A stretch of 64,000 nt of DNA. Source: Pseudarthrobacter chlorophenolicus A6. GTDB lineage: Bacteria > Actinomycetota > Actinomycetes > Actinomycetales > Micrococcaceae. The number at the start of each line of letters is the position of its first letter. Position 1 is the first letter of the stretch. Location of the stretch: positions 1,178,097-1,242,096 of the forward strand of contig NC_011886.1 in assembly GCF_000022025.1 (NCBI RefSeq), written 5' to 3'. Positions 53,016-62,444 of this stretch are shown here, piece after piece. The translations under genes were made by a program, and so were the position numbers. Below the pieces are notes generated by a model. That model made no database searches. It saw only the letters and a list, made by a program, of their open reading frames with translations, and was not told the origin of the DNA.

Positions 53016-53765
53016 TCAGTGGCTCAGGTGTGAGGCGTACACGCGCAGGCGGGGGTGCTGGAACACTTCGTCCGGCGGCCCTTCCGCCACAATGCCTCCG
53101 TGCTCCATGAATATCACGCGGTCGGCGACCTCGCGGGCGAACTTCATCTCATGGGTCACGATCACCATGGTCATGCCGGTCTTAGCCAGTCTGGCCATGA
53201 TGTCCAGCACCTCATTCACCAGCTCCGGGTCCAGGGCGGATGTGGGCTCATCGAACAGGATGGCCTTGGGGTCCATCATCAGCGCCCGGCAAATAGCCAC
53301 CCGCTGCTGCTGCCCGCCGGACAGGTCCGCCGGATAGGCGTCCGCCTTGTCCTCCAAGCCCACGGACCGCAGCTTCTCCATAGCCCGCGGAACGGCGTCG
53401 GTCCGTTTCTGCCCTTTGGCGATCACCGGGCCCTCCACGAGGTTGTCCAGAACCGTGCGGTGCGGCCAGAGGTTGAACTGCTGGAACACCATGGCGATCT
53501 CCCGCCGGAGCCAGGTCAGCCGGAACTGGTCCAGCACGCCCAGCTTGCCGCGCCCGTTGGGGGTATAGAACACCTGCCGGCCGTCCACGTGGATCCGGCC
53601 GGCGTCCGGCACCTCCAGCATGTTGATGCACCGCAGCAGGGTGCTTTTCCCTGCTCCGCTGGGGCCGATAATGGCCACCACCTCGCCGGGCAGGATCCGC
53701 AGGTCCACGTCTTTCAGGACCTGGCGGGAGTTGTAGCTCTTGGTCAATCCGGTGATGCCGATCAT
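53016..53765 (-). CDS. polar amino-acid ABC transporter ATP-binding protein
   Basis: 249 residues. Walker [18 protein letters not shown], Walker [13 protein letters not shown]-loop IVTHEM are all intact. Sequence character ([16 protein letters not shown]) is that of GlnQ/HisP-type ATPases. Overlaps the permease gene by ATGA. Confidence 0.92.
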
Positions 53766-54463
53766 GCCATGCTCCCTACAGCCTCACGGAGTTGCTTGGT
53801 GGTGCCCATCTTGCGGCCCATTTTCTTTTCGATGACGAGTTGCAGGACCATCAGAAGGCTGGTCATGACCAGGTACATAGCCGCCACGACGCCCAGGGTT
53901 TCCATGACGTTGTAGGTGGAGTTGTATGCCTTCTGGCCCTGCAGCATCAGGTCCGGCACGGTGATCACGGAGATCTGTGCCGACTCCTTCAGCATGATGA
54001 TGCAGTTGTTGATGTACGGCGGAGTCATGAGCCGGATGCCTTCCGGCGCCGTGACCCGGACGAATTTTTGCAGCGGGTTCATGCCCACTGAGTCCGCCGC
54101 CTCCAGGTGGCCCGCGTTTACCGATTTGAGCCCGGCCCTGATGATCTCGGAAAAGAACGACGCCGAGTTGAGGCTCATGGCGATCAGCCCCGCCGTGAAC
54201 GCGTCCATGGTCAGCCCGAACGGCTTCGTGTAATAGAAGAAGAACAGGGAGAGCATGAGCGGCAGGCCGCGGAAGAACCAAACGTAGGCGGCTGCAAAGA
54301 TCCGCAGGGCGCGGACCCGGGAGAGCCTCAGAGTGGCGATGACGTAGCCAAGGACGGTAGCGCAGACGATCGCTGCGGCAACGATTCCCAGCGTGGTCAG
54401 CGCCCCGGCCAGGAAGATCGGGAAGTATTCGGCTGCTACAGAGCCGGGCTCATAGGTGTTCAT
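53762..54463 (-). CDS. polar amino-acid ABC transporter permease
   Basis: 233 residues of the HisM/GlnP family, about five helices. The permease EAA-type loop [24 protein letters not shown] and [21 protein letters not shown] are family features. Confidence 0.9.
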
Positions 54464-54469
54464 GGTGGA

Positions 54470-55270
54470 TCAGGCGGAGGGGATCTCGACCGTGAATCCG
54501 AACCACTTCTGGTTCAGTTCTTCGAGGGTGCCATCGGCCTTGAGTTCCTCGATGATCTTGTCCACCTTGGGCTTCATTTCGGTGTCGTCCTTCGGGAGTC
54601 CGACGCCGGCGGGCTTGGTGCCGTAGACATCGCCCACAATTTTCAGTTCAGACGCCAGTGGGGAGTTCTTCATGAAGTTCTCTGCGGCGATCCTGCCGGT
54701 TGCGAAGACCTCGATCCTGCCGGCGGCTACGTCTGCGAAACCTTCGGGGGCGCCGGGGTAGGCCTTCAGTTCGGTAAACCCACCGATGCCCTTGACATCC
54801 GATTCCGTTCCGGAACCTCCGATGGCTCCCACCACCAGGCCGTCCAGCTTGCTGAGCTGCTCAACCTTCGTGTTGTCCTTTTTCACCACCGCCACGGCTC
54901 CGTCCGCCAGGTAGGGCGTGGAGAAAGTGATGGACTGCTTGCGCGCATCCGTCATGGTCAAACCGGACATGACGGCGTCGAACTTGCCACTGTTCAGGCC
55001 CGGGAGCAGCCCGGTCAGCTGGCCCTCCACAAATTCCGGTTCCATGCCGAGCTTCTCCGCAATAAGGGTGCCCACTTCAATGTCGAAGCCTGTGAGCTTG
55101 CCGGCTTCGGAGAAGGTGATGGGCCGGAAGGTGCCGCTCGTGGCGATGGTGAACTTTTCCTTTGGCGCGGACTCAGCGGATGCGCTGCTGGTTGCTGCGC
55201 AGCCACTGGCAGCGAGGGTTAGCGCTGCCAGGGCGGCTACTACGGCGGCTTTGCTGGTGCGTGAAAACAT
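54470..55270 (-). CDS. polar amino-acid ABC transporter substrate-binding lipoprotein
   Basis: 266 residues from ATG at 55270. Lipobox ending in LAASGC (Cys24). SBP family-3 features: FTIATSGTFRPITF, KLTGFDIEVGTLIAEKLG and FDAVMSGLTMTDARKQSITFSTPYL. It binds an amino acid or amide-like compound. The CTGT-N2-ACAG element lies about 120 bp upstream. Confidence 0.9.
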   Translation of the reverse strand: MFSRTSKAAVVAALAALTLAASGCAATSSASAESAPKEKFTIATSGTFRPITFSEAGKLTGFDIEVGTLIAEKLGMEPEFVEGQLTGLLPGLNSGKFDAVMSGLTMTDARKQSITFSTPYLADGAVAVVKKDNTKVEQLSKLDGLVVGAIGGSGTESDVKGIGGFTELKAYPGAPEGFADVAAGRIEVFATGRIAAENFMKNSPLASELKIVGDVYGTKPAGVGLPKDDTEMKPKVDKIIEELKADGTLEELNQKWFGFTVEIPSA

Positions 55271-55386
55271 GCGGGCTTCCCACTTTCGGTGATCCATATG
55301 CCAGTGATGTGCTGACACGGATGACGCTATGGGTTCCGTGTGTCCGGGAATCGCCTGCTTCATTTCCGGAACGTTAATTATGAATT

Positions 55387-55403
55387 CTGTAGACAGTTTT
55401 ACG
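55387..55403 (-). promoter_or_regulatory. GntR operator candidate upstream of the ABC operon
   Basis: On the minus strand reads CGTAAAACTGTCTACAG, identical for 17 bases to the site at 57609-57625. The core CTGT-N2-ACAG fits FadR/FCD-type operators. It lies between the amidase stop and the SBP gene. Confidence 0.65.
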
Positions 55404-55442
55404 AGGCCGGGGCTTTAGGGCGGGCCCATTGCGGCATCGGTT

Positions 55443-56861
55443 TCAGCCAGGGTCTGCGGTCAATTGCTCCAGGAGCTCCGCAAACGCGAGGGCAGCCAGT
55501 TCCCCGCCCGGAGGGGCCACCACCTGCACCGACAGGGGAAGGCCCTCGTCGGAAAGCCCCACCGGAAGCGACACCACGGGGCATCCCGTGAGCGTCACCG
55601 CCCGGCACGGACCCATGATTTCCCATCCCTGCAGCTGCTCGCCGTCCACCTCCAGCGTGCCGTCCACCCGGGCGGCGGGACCGCCGGCCACGGGAAGCAG
55701 AGCGATGTCAACGGGCTCGAGCTGCCTGATGGCGCCGGCACGGGCCGCGTCCGCAGCCAGGCGTGCCCGGGCGGTTTCCCCGGGCGAAGCTGCCAGCGAA
55801 TTTTTGATGGTCTGCAGGTTGGCGCCGGTAATGGCATCCTCCCTGCCGGTAACCGCGGCGGCATGGTCCACCATGGGATCCAGTTCGCGCAGCCGATTGT
55901 AGGTGGGCAGGCAATCGGCGAAAAGATCCGGCTGTTCCGTGGCCGTATGGCCCGCCGCGGCGATGGCAGCGGCCAGCCGCACCATGACCTCGGTGACCTC
56001 TTTGCGGACCGGGCCGAACGCCCGGCCATCGCTCCACGCAACCCTGGTGGGCTCCCGCAGCGTGGGCAATGACTCCGCAGGCGCACCGGCCATCACGGTG
56101 TACGCAGCCCTGAGGTCACGGACGGAACGGGCCAGCGGGCCCACCGTCTGGAAGGTTCCCTGCATGCCGGGGCTCACCGCCGGGAGCACGCCGTCGTCCC
56201 CGAAGTTGCCGTCAAGACCTGGTACCTGCCCCTCCCCGGGGAGCGCGCCGATTCCGGGCCGCAGGGCGGCAATGCCCACGCACTGCGCGGGCCACCTCAG
56301 TGACCCGCCGAAGTCCGTTCCTACGCCCAGCGCGGAGATGCCTGCCGCAACCGAGGCGGCCTCGCCGCCGCTGGATCCGCCGGGTGTGGCGTCCGGATAG
56401 CGCGGATTTCCTGTCCTGCCCAGCAGCGGGCTCTCGCAGGTCATGCCGAAGGCGAATTCGGGGCAATTGGTCTTGCCCACCAGGATGGCGTCAGCATCCA
56501 GGAGCCGCTGCACCGCGGGCGCGGTGGTGTTTGCCATGGTGGTGGCGAACGCCTTGCTGGCGGCCGTGACGGGAAGCCCTGCCACCGCAATCACGTCCTT
56601 GACGCTGAACGGGATTCCGGCCAGCGCGCCCAGTGTCCCGCCCGCGGCCCGGCGGGCATCGAGGGCTGCGGCGGCGCGTTCGGCGCTGTCCCAGTCCTCG
56701 CTGATGAAGGCGTTGAGGTCCTTGCCCTTCGCGGAGCCGGCACGGGCACGGGCTTCGGCAAGGACGGTGGCGGCGGATGTCCTGCCGGTGCGGACGGCCT
56801 CGGCGATTGCCGTGGCGTCCGCGAATCCGGAGTTCAGTTGTGCAAGCAGTGAGCCGTTCAT
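55443..56861 (-). CDS. amidase (amidase-signature family)
   Basis: 472 residues from MNGSLLAQLN at 56861. Ser-cisSer-Lys triad context: IPFSVKDVIAVAG (Lys about 88), TPGGSSGGEAASVAAG (cis-Ser region about 160) and TDFGGSLRWPA (nucleophile Ser). Members hydrolyse linear amides to acid and ammonia. It overlaps the GntR gene by ATGA. Together with FAH and DUF4862 genes it indicates degradation of an amide. Confidence 0.9.
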   Translation of the reverse strand: MNGSLLAQLNSGFADATAIAEAVRTGRTSAATVLAEARARAGSAKGKDLNAFISEDWDSAERAAAALDARRAAGGTLGALAGIPFSVKDVIAVAGLPVTAASKAFATTMANTTAPAVQRLLDADAILVGKTNCPEFAFGMTCESPLLGRTGNPRYPDATPGGSSGGEAASVAAGISALGVGTDFGGSLRWPAQCVGIAALRPGIGALPGEGQVPGLDGNFGDDGVLPAVSPGMQGTFQTVGPLARSVRDLRAAYTVMAGAPAESLPTLREPTRVAWSDGRAFGPVRKEVTEVMVRLAAAIAAAGHTATEQPDLFADCLPTYNRLRELDPMVDHAAAVTGREDAITGANLQTIKNSLAASPGETARARLAADAARAGAIRQLEPVDIALLPVAGGPAARVDGTLEVDGEQLQGWEIMGPCRAVTLTGCPVVSLPVGLSDEGLPLSVQVVAPPGGELAALAFAELLEQLTADPG

Positions 56862-57529
56862 TCCCCGGCCGCCTTCTTGGTAACAGTGCCCTGCCGGGCG
56901 AGGTAGTCGCGCTCGCCGTGCTCCTCGAATTCGCGCCGGATGCGGTCTGCGTCCCCGGAGCGGAGGCACTCCAAGAGCTCGGCGTGCCGGTCGCAGCCCT
57001 TGGTCAGGTCGCCCTTGGACCGTTCCTCGTTCAGGACATTGGCCGCCATGGAAACCTGCATCTGCACCATGAGGGAGCGGTAGGTGTCGCTGAGCCTGCG
57101 GTGGCCGGCGGCATCAACCAGTGCGGTATGGAAATCGATGTTGGCCTGGACCACCGCGGGCCGGTCGCCGCGCCTTGCTGCTGCCCGCATGGCCTTCATG
57201 ATCGGGTCGAGCGATGAGTATGCGCCAGGGTCCTTCCGGGCCAGCAGGCGGTCCAGGGCGAACATCTCCAGCGCGCGCCGGAGCGAGTAGATCTCGTCAA
57301 TGTCGGTGTCCGTCATGGACACCACGCGGTAACCGCGCCTCGGCGACTGCTCTAGAAGGCCCTCGCTCTCAAGGGTCCGCAATGCCTCACGCAGCGGAGG
57401 GCGGGAGATGCCCAGCTTTTCAGCGAGGGGAGGTTCGTTCAGCTTGCCGCCGGGCGCCAGTTCGCCACTGACAATCAGTTTTCGGATCTCCCTGGCGGCC
57501 AGTGAAACGAGGCTCTCTTGCTGGATCAT
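56858..57529 (-). CDS. GntR-family regulator, FCD subfamily
   Basis: 223 residues. N-terminal winged helix (LAEKLGISRPPLREALRTLESEGLLEQSPRRGYRVV) and a FCD domain with an Asp/His metal-ligand-type pattern. It probably controls the amidase-GntR unit, the ABC-FAH operon and the divergent BASS gene through the shared CTGT-N2-ACAG sites. One site lies 13 bp before its own start. Confidence 0.9.
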   Translation of the reverse strand: MIQQESLVSLAAREIRKLIVSGELAPGGKLNEPPLAEKLGISRPPLREALRTLESEGLLEQSPRRGYRVVSMTDTDIDEIYSLRRALEMFALDRLLARKDPGAYSSLDPIMKAMRAAARRGDRPAVVQANIDFHTALVDAAGHRRLSDTYRSLMVQMQVSMAANVLNEERSKGDLTKGCDRHAELLECLRSGDADRIRREFEEHGERDYLARQGTVTKKAAGE

Positions 57530-57541
57530 GCTCCAAGACTA

Positions 57542-57551
57542 CTGTCTACAT
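57542..57551. promoter_or_regulatory. GntR operator candidate near its own start
   Basis: CTGTCTACAT, one base off the palindromic core found at 55387 and 57616, placed 13 bp upstream of the GntR ATG. Confidence 0.45.
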
Positions 57552-57608
57552 TTTTCCGCCCGTGTGTCCCGGGATGAGTTTACGCAGGGTTTACACAGGG
57601 AGCCGCTT

Positions 57609-57625
57609 CGTAAAACTGTCTACAG
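57609..57625 (+). promoter_or_regulatory. GntR operator candidate upstream of the BASS transporter
   Basis: CGTAAAACTGTCTACAG, identical over 17 bases to the reverse complement of 55387-55403, 40 bp before the transporter ATG. The bases after it are also similar (TATTC versus AATTC). Both copies share orientation relative to their gene. Confidence 0.65.
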
Positions 57626-57664
57626 TATTCTTGTCCTTGCTGCCGACGTAAGGATGGATGTTCG

Positions 57665-58690
57665 ATGGGAAAAATGCGGGCACGTTCCGGTTCGGCGCGC
57701 CGAAGGTTCGGATGGGTTGATCCCTTTGTGGTGCTGCTTCTGGCCACTCTTGCCGTGGCCGCGCTGTGGCCGCCCCGCGGCTGGGCGGGCCCGGTGCTTT
57801 CCACAGCTGCGGGGATCGCCGTAGGCCTGCAATTCTTCATCAGCGGGTTGAGGCTACCGCCGTCGGCTGCGCTCCAGGGAGTGAAGGCCTGGCGGCCGCA
57901 CCTGGTCATTGTCGCGTTTTCCTTTGCCGCCTTTCCGCTGCTCGGACTCGGCGTGGCTGCCGGTTCTTCCTGGTTTCTTTCGCGCGAGCTCGTTGCAGGA
58001 CTGCTTTTTCTGACCATGCTGCCGACGGCGGTGCAGACCGCCACCACCTTTACCGGCATCGCCGGGGGGAATACTGCGTTGGCCGTGTGTGCGGCCTCGA
58101 TCTCCAACCTCCTGGGGGTGGTGGCCACACCCCTGCTGGCTGCCTTGATACTGGGTTCCTTTGGCGGCCTGCATGCGGACGCGGTGCTCAAGATAGCGCT
58201 GCAGATCTTTGCGCCGTTCGTGGCGGGGCAGCTGCTTCATAGGCCGTTGGCGCGGTGGACCGTCCGCCGGGCGAAGCCGCTGAAGGTGGTAGACCGCAGC
58301 GCTATCCTCATGGTGGTGTATGGAGCCTTCGGGGCGGCCGTAGCCGGCGGTCTGTGGCAGCAGATTCCGTTTGCCCAGCTGGCTATGACGGCGGGGATCT
58401 GCGCAGGGCTGTTGGCACTGGTGCTCTCCGCGACATCATTGACTGCGCGCAGGTTGGGCTTCGAACGTGCTGATGCCACCGCAGTCCTCTTCTGCGGCTC
58501 ACAGAAGAGCCTCGCCAGCGGGCTGCCGCTCTCGGCCATCCTGTTCCAGGGGCCACTTGCCGGTGTGGTGATCCTGCCGGTCATCATGTACCACGCCATG
58601 CAACTGATCGTATGCGCGGCCATCGCCCGCCGGTTGGCCAAACGGGCCGAACAGGCTGATACCAAAGCCCCGCTCGACGCGTTTGCGTGA
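57665..58690 (+). CDS. BASS-family (bile acid:sodium symporter) transporter
   Basis: 341 residues, about nine to ten hydrophobic helices (FVVLLLATLAVAALW, ILMVVYGAFGAAVAGGLW, GVVILPVIMYHAMQLIVCA). Conserved BASS-type motifs: LTMLPTAVQTATTFTGIAGGN and FCGSQKSLASGLPLSAILF. It belongs to the YfeH/SLC10A7 side of the family. It is divergent from the GntR gene and shares its presumed operator, so it probably imports or exports an organic acid of the amide pathway. Confidence 0.88.
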   Translation: MGKMRARSGSARRRFGWVDPFVVLLLATLAVAALWPPRGWAGPVLSTAAGIAVGLQFFISGLRLPPSAALQGVKAWRPHLVIVAFSFAAFPLLGLGVAAGSSWFLSRELVAGLLFLTMLPTAVQTATTFTGIAGGNTALAVCAASISNLLGVVATPLLAALILGSFGGLHADAVLKIALQIFAPFVAGQLLHRPLARWTVRRAKPLKVVDRSAILMVVYGAFGAAVAGGLWQQIPFAQLAMTAGICAGLLALVLSATSLTARRLGFERADATAVLFCGSQKSLASGLPLSAILFQGPLAGVVILPVIMYHAMQLIVCAAIARRLAKRAEQADTKAPLDAFA

Positions 58691-58773
58691 CTTATCCCTG
58701 GAACCGGAGCAGGAACCCGCACAAATTCGGGGTGCCAGCCGGTCCGGAGGCTCAAAAGTCACGCAAACGCGTC
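58676..58773. repeat. long inverted repeat with 18-bp arms
   Basis: GACGCGTTTGCGTGACTT (58676-58693) and its exact reverse complement (58756-58773) bracket 62 nt. The left arm contains the transporter stop codon. The right arm ends 12 bp before the last codons of convergent phoD. It could serve as a two-way terminator. Confidence 0.75.
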
Positions 58774-58784
58774 AGGCGGAAAGG

Positions 58785-60374
58785 TCAGCTCCGCGCCTGA
58801 AGACCTGGGACGCCGTCGCGGATCTCGAAGGAGGCCTTCGTGGACACCGGGGCGCCCGGCGTCGTGACGTGGTCCAGCACCCGGAAGTCCGCGGTCATCG
58901 CGTCCTTGGTGATGCGGGTGTTCACGTAGCCGCGGTTGTCGTTGTAGAACTTCAGGTGCGGGTTCCATGCCATGGTGGGATCGATGGTGGAGCCGGTGCC
59001 GTTGCCCGTGGAGGTGATGGACGTGCACACCAGCTCGGAACCCACCACGGGGGATGCCGGGTCCTTGTAGTCCACCTTGACGTCGTTGGCCCAGTTGCGG
59101 TGCACATCTCCAGTGAGGACCACAGCGTTGCGGACGTTAGCGTCCACCCAGCCCTGGGTGATGCGGCGGCGGGAGGATACGTAGCCGTCCCAGCCGTCCA
59201 TGGAGACGTCGTCCACGTCGAGTGCCTGGGCCCGGTCCCGCTCGGCGAAGAAGACCTGCTGGCCCAGGATGTCCCAGCGCTGGGTGGAGTCCTTGAACCC
59301 GTCCAGCAGCCACTTCTCCTGCTCGGCGCCGGTGATGGTCCGGTCCTCGGCAAGGCGCTCGGCCACGTTCTTCTTCCAGCCGTCGCCGGCGAGCTGGTCG
59401 TCGCGGTACTGCCGGGTGTCCATCATGTGGAAGTTGGCCAGCTGGCCCCACTGGATCCGGCGGTAGATCTTCATGTCCGGGCCCGCCGGAAGCGAGGACG
59501 GCCGCAGCGGCATGTTCTCGTAGTACGCCTGGAACGCGGCGGCCCTGCGGTGGCGGAAGTGCTCGGTGGTGTCGTTGAGCTGTCCGGCGTCGCTGTTCTC
59601 CGGCACCTCATCGGCCCAGTTGTTGTCCACTTCGTGGTCATCCCACACCACTGCCCACGGTGCGATGGCATGCGCGGCCTGCAGGTCGGCGTCGGCCTTG
59701 TACTGCGCGTGGCGCTGCCGGTAGGTCTCCAGTGCCACGGTCTCCGGGCCTTCGTGGTCGCGCGGGTTGCCGCCGCCGATCACGTAGCTGCCCTTCTTGT
59801 ACTCGTAAAGGTAATCGCCCAGGTGCAGCACCAGGTCCGGGTGGTCCTCGGCCAGGCGCCGGTACGCGGTGAAGTAGCCGTGCTCGTACTGGGCGCAGCT
59901 GGCAAACGCCATGGCCAGGGCAGCAGGCGTTTCGTGCGGGGCCGGGGTGGTGAGGGTGCGGCCCACCGGACTGACGTGGCGGCCCGTGCGGAACCGGTAG
60001 AAGTATTCGTGTCCCGGACGCAGGCCACGCAGTTCCACGTGCACCGAGTGTGCGGTTTCAATCCGGGCGTGCTCGACGCCGCGGGCTACTACCCGGCGCA
60101 TGCCTTCGTCCTCCGCCACTTCCCACTGCACCGCAACGTTGCGGGCGGGCATGCCGCCCAGGCCGTCGTCGGCCACGGGGTTCAGCGCGAGCCGCGTCCA
60201 CAGCACGAAGCCGTCCGGCCACGGCTCGCCGGACGCGATGCCGAGGGTGAACGGGTAGGTGCGGAGGCCGGCGTCGTCAGCGGTGGAAACCGCGACGGCG
60301 GCACTCGGCAGGGCGGCGACGATGCCTGCGCCCAGGCCGGCGGAGATGAGGGTTCTGCGGGAGATGTTGTCCAT
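58785..60374 (-). CDS. phoD: alkaline phosphatase D
   Basis: 529 residues with a twin-arginine signal (ISRRTLISAGLGAG). The PhoD-type phosphodiesterase/phosphatase metal sites are visible: CAQYEHGYFTAYR, LVLHLGDYLYEY, VVWDDHEVDNNW and VLTGDVHRNWANDV. It is exported folded and scavenges phosphate outside the cell. Confidence 0.95.
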   Translation of the reverse strand: MDNISRRTLISAGLGAGIVAALPSAAVAVSTADDAGLRTYPFTLGIASGEPWPDGFVLWTRLALNPVADDGLGGMPARNVAVQWEVAEDEGMRRVVARGVEHARIETAHSVHVELRGLRPGHEYFYRFRTGRHVSPVGRTLTTPAPHETPAALAMAFASCAQYEHGYFTAYRRLAEDHPDLVLHLGDYLYEYKKGSYVIGGGNPRDHEGPETVALETYRQRHAQYKADADLQAAHAIAPWAVVWDDHEVDNNWADEVPENSDAGQLNDTTEHFRHRRAAAFQAYYENMPLRPSSLPAGPDMKIYRRIQWGQLANFHMMDTRQYRDDQLAGDGWKKNVAERLAEDRTITGAEQEKWLLDGFKDSTQRWDILGQQVFFAERDRAQALDVDDVSMDGWDGYVSSRRRITQGWVDANVRNAVVLTGDVHRNWANDVKVDYKDPASPVVGSELVCTSITSTGNGTGSTIDPTMAWNPHLKFYNDNRGYVNTRITKDAMTADFRVLDHVTTPGAPVSTKASFEIRDGVPGLQARS

Positions 60375-60513
60375 GCCACCGACCGTACGGAGGCCGGTTG
60401 GACAGGCTGTGAGGGTGGTGTGAATGAACGGTTAACTGCATGACAAGAGCTGTTAATCCCGGCCTGGGGCCAGGGCCCGCCGCCTGCGCGCCGGCCCGGC
60501 GCCCGCCGCTACG

Positions 60514-61380
60514 TCACGCGCGCTCCACCGGCAGCCACAACTCAGTGGTGGCGGTGCTGAAATCGTCGGCGCGGTCCAGGATGGCCACCACCGACGGGCC
60601 GGGCCTCAGCCGCCAGGGGTTGGACGGGAACCAGTGGGCCGCGGTCGCCGCCCACGTGCTCTGGAGCGCCGCCGGGTAGGCGCCGCTGGTGCGGAATACC
60701 GCCCAGGCGCCGGCCGGGACCTCTATCGCGTCGAGGTCCTCGGGCACCGGCGTCCCCTCGCTGACGGCCACGCCGTGCAGGTATGTGAGGTCACTGCCCT
60801 CGGCATAGTCGGGGTCGACGTCGGCACTCACCTGCAGCAGCCCAGCCGGTTCGGTGTTGCACAGCGCTTTCAGGCGGGCGTGCTCGGCCGCGGGCAGCGA
60901 AGCGATGTGCGCCTGAATGTGCGGGTTGGGGCCCTGATGGATGAGCGGCACGCGTGCGGCGTGGCCCACGAGCCTGAAGGCAGGGCGATCTGCGATGCGG
61001 GTATCCATGGTGGTGTTTCCTTCGATGGTCAGGCGGAACCTGAGCTGTGGTTGGGTGCGAAGGGGGCCGCCGTTCCGGCGCGCGTCGGCGGGGCTGATGC
61101 CGTGCACCGCCCGGAAGGCCCGGCCGAATGCTTCCGTGGAGCCATAGCCGAAGCGCACCGCCGTTCCCAGCAGGTCGCCGTCGCCTATCACATCAGCCGC
61201 AGCCACGGTCATGCGCCGCCGCCGGATGTATTCGGACAGCGGCATGCCGGCCAGCGACGAGAACATCCGGCGGACGTGGTACTCCGTGGTGCCCAGCCCG
61301 CCGGCCAGGTTGGCGACCTCGATCTCTTCGGTGAGGTGCTCCTCGATGGAATCGATGACCCGGTTCAGAACTGCAATCAC
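60514..61380 (-). CDS. AraC-family regulator with GyrI-like effector domain
   Basis: 288 residues from a GTG at 61380 with GGAGGA upstream. Two AraC helix-turn-helices are N-terminal (VANLAGGLGTTEYHVRRMF and AVRFGYGSTEAFGRAFRAVHGISPADAR). A GyrI-like ligand-binding domain occupies about residues 130-288, as in Rob/YdeN-type proteins that bind small drugs or toxins. It is isolated. Confidence 0.85.
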   Translation of the reverse strand: MIAVLNRVIDSIEEHLTEEIEVANLAGGLGTTEYHVRRMFSSLAGMPLSEYIRRRRMTVAAADVIGDGDLLGTAVRFGYGSTEAFGRAFRAVHGISPADARRNGGPLRTQPQLRFRLTIEGNTTMDTRIADRPAFRLVGHAARVPLIHQGPNPHIQAHIASLPAAEHARLKALCNTEPAGLLQVSADVDPDYAEGSDLTYLHGVAVSEGTPVPEDLDAIEVPAGAWAVFRTSGAYPAALQSTWAATAAHWFPSNPWRLRPGPSVVAILDRADDFSTATTELWLPVERA

Positions 61381-61610
61381 AGCGTCCTCCTTCTGCAACA
61401 AGCCTGCGGGATCGGCGCAGCCTGCACCCAACTATTCCGGACCTCTTCGGTCGGCTTGGTTTGGACGCAGAAAAAAGGCGCGATGCGCAGTAGGGCCGCC
61501 CCTACGGCAGGTATCCCGCCGCCGGACTTTAGTCCCTGTTCTGGAGTAACCCTCCGGCGTAGCTTGAGGGTGGGTCCCGCATCCCGCGGGCCCGCATTCG
61601 AGGGGGCATC

Positions 61611-62312
61611 ATGACCAGGCCCGGGCGTTTGGGACTCAGCGTGATCGGGCTCAGCGGCCTGATCGTCCTCACCGGTTGCATCGGCCAGCCCGCACCCGCT
61701 CCAACGACGAGCTCAGCTGCGCCTACTGCGAGCGCCTCCGGTGCGGCCGGTCCAAGCACGACGGCGACGCCCACCACCGCGCCCACCACGACTACGCCGT
61801 CCAGCACCTCAGCCGCGCCCACCACCAGCGCCGCCGCGCCGCCGTCGTCCGCTCCCGCCAGCCAGCCTGCGACGGAAGAACCGCAACCCACCGGGCTGCC
61901 GGAACAAACGGGACCGCTGACCGTGTACTACGTGGCCGTCGGCGACAACGGGATGTCCGGGCCGCTGATCGGCTGTGGTGACAGCCTGGTGGCCACCACC
62001 ACCGGGCCGGTGACCTTCACGGACCAGGTGAGGCCCAGCGTCGAAGCGCTGCTGGCCAACAAGAGCCGCGACCTAGGCCTGTCCGGACTGGTCAACGCGC
62101 TGTACCAGTCGAACCTGACGTATGTGGCCGGTGAACTGACAGGCAGCACCATCACCATCTGGCTGACCGGGCAGTTCATGCTGGGGGGTGTGTGCGACAT
62201 TCCGAGGGTCAAGGCCCAGCTGGAGTACACGGCGATGGCCGCCTCCGGGGCCACCAGCGCGCAGGTGTTCGTCAACGGCCGCCCCCTCGACGAGGTTCTG
62301 AGCCTGAAGTAG
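61611..62312 (+). CDS. lipoprotein with a GerMN-like domain
   Basis: 233 residues, GAGGGGG ribosome binding site. Lipobox LTGC (Cys about 22), then an alanine/threonine/serine/proline-rich linker of about 75 residues, and a GerMN-type domain (TVYYVAVGDNG..., TIWLTGQFMLGGVCDIPRV, AQVFVNGRPLDE). Typical of actinobacterial surface lipoproteins. Confidence 0.8.
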   Translation: MTRPGRLGLSVIGLSGLIVLTGCIGQPAPAPTTSSAAPTASASGAAGPSTTATPTTAPTTTTPSSTSAAPTTSAAAPPSSAPASQPATEEPQPTGLPEQTGPLTVYYVAVGDNGMSGPLIGCGDSLVATTTGPVTFTDQVRPSVEALLANKSRDLGLSGLVNALYQSNLTYVAGELTGSTITIWLTGQFMLGGVCDIPRVKAQLEYTAMAASGATSAQVFVNGRPLDEVLSLK

Positions 62313-62321
62313 GCAGCCTGG

Positions 62322-62344
62322 GGTTTCGACAGGCTCAACCACCG
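62322..62344. repeat. REP-like dispersed repeat, single copy
   Basis: GGTTTCGACAGGCTCAACCA followed by CCG, the same element as at 34935 and, inverted, at 46587. It lies 10 bp after a stop codon. Confidence 0.75.
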
Positions 62345-62444
62345 TGCGCCGGGGCTTTGGGCCCTACCTGCCGGCCTCTGCCCGGTCCTAGCCTGAAGGC
62401 GGAAGCGGCCCCTCCGCCGCGTTCCGGACCCGGGGAGGCATACG

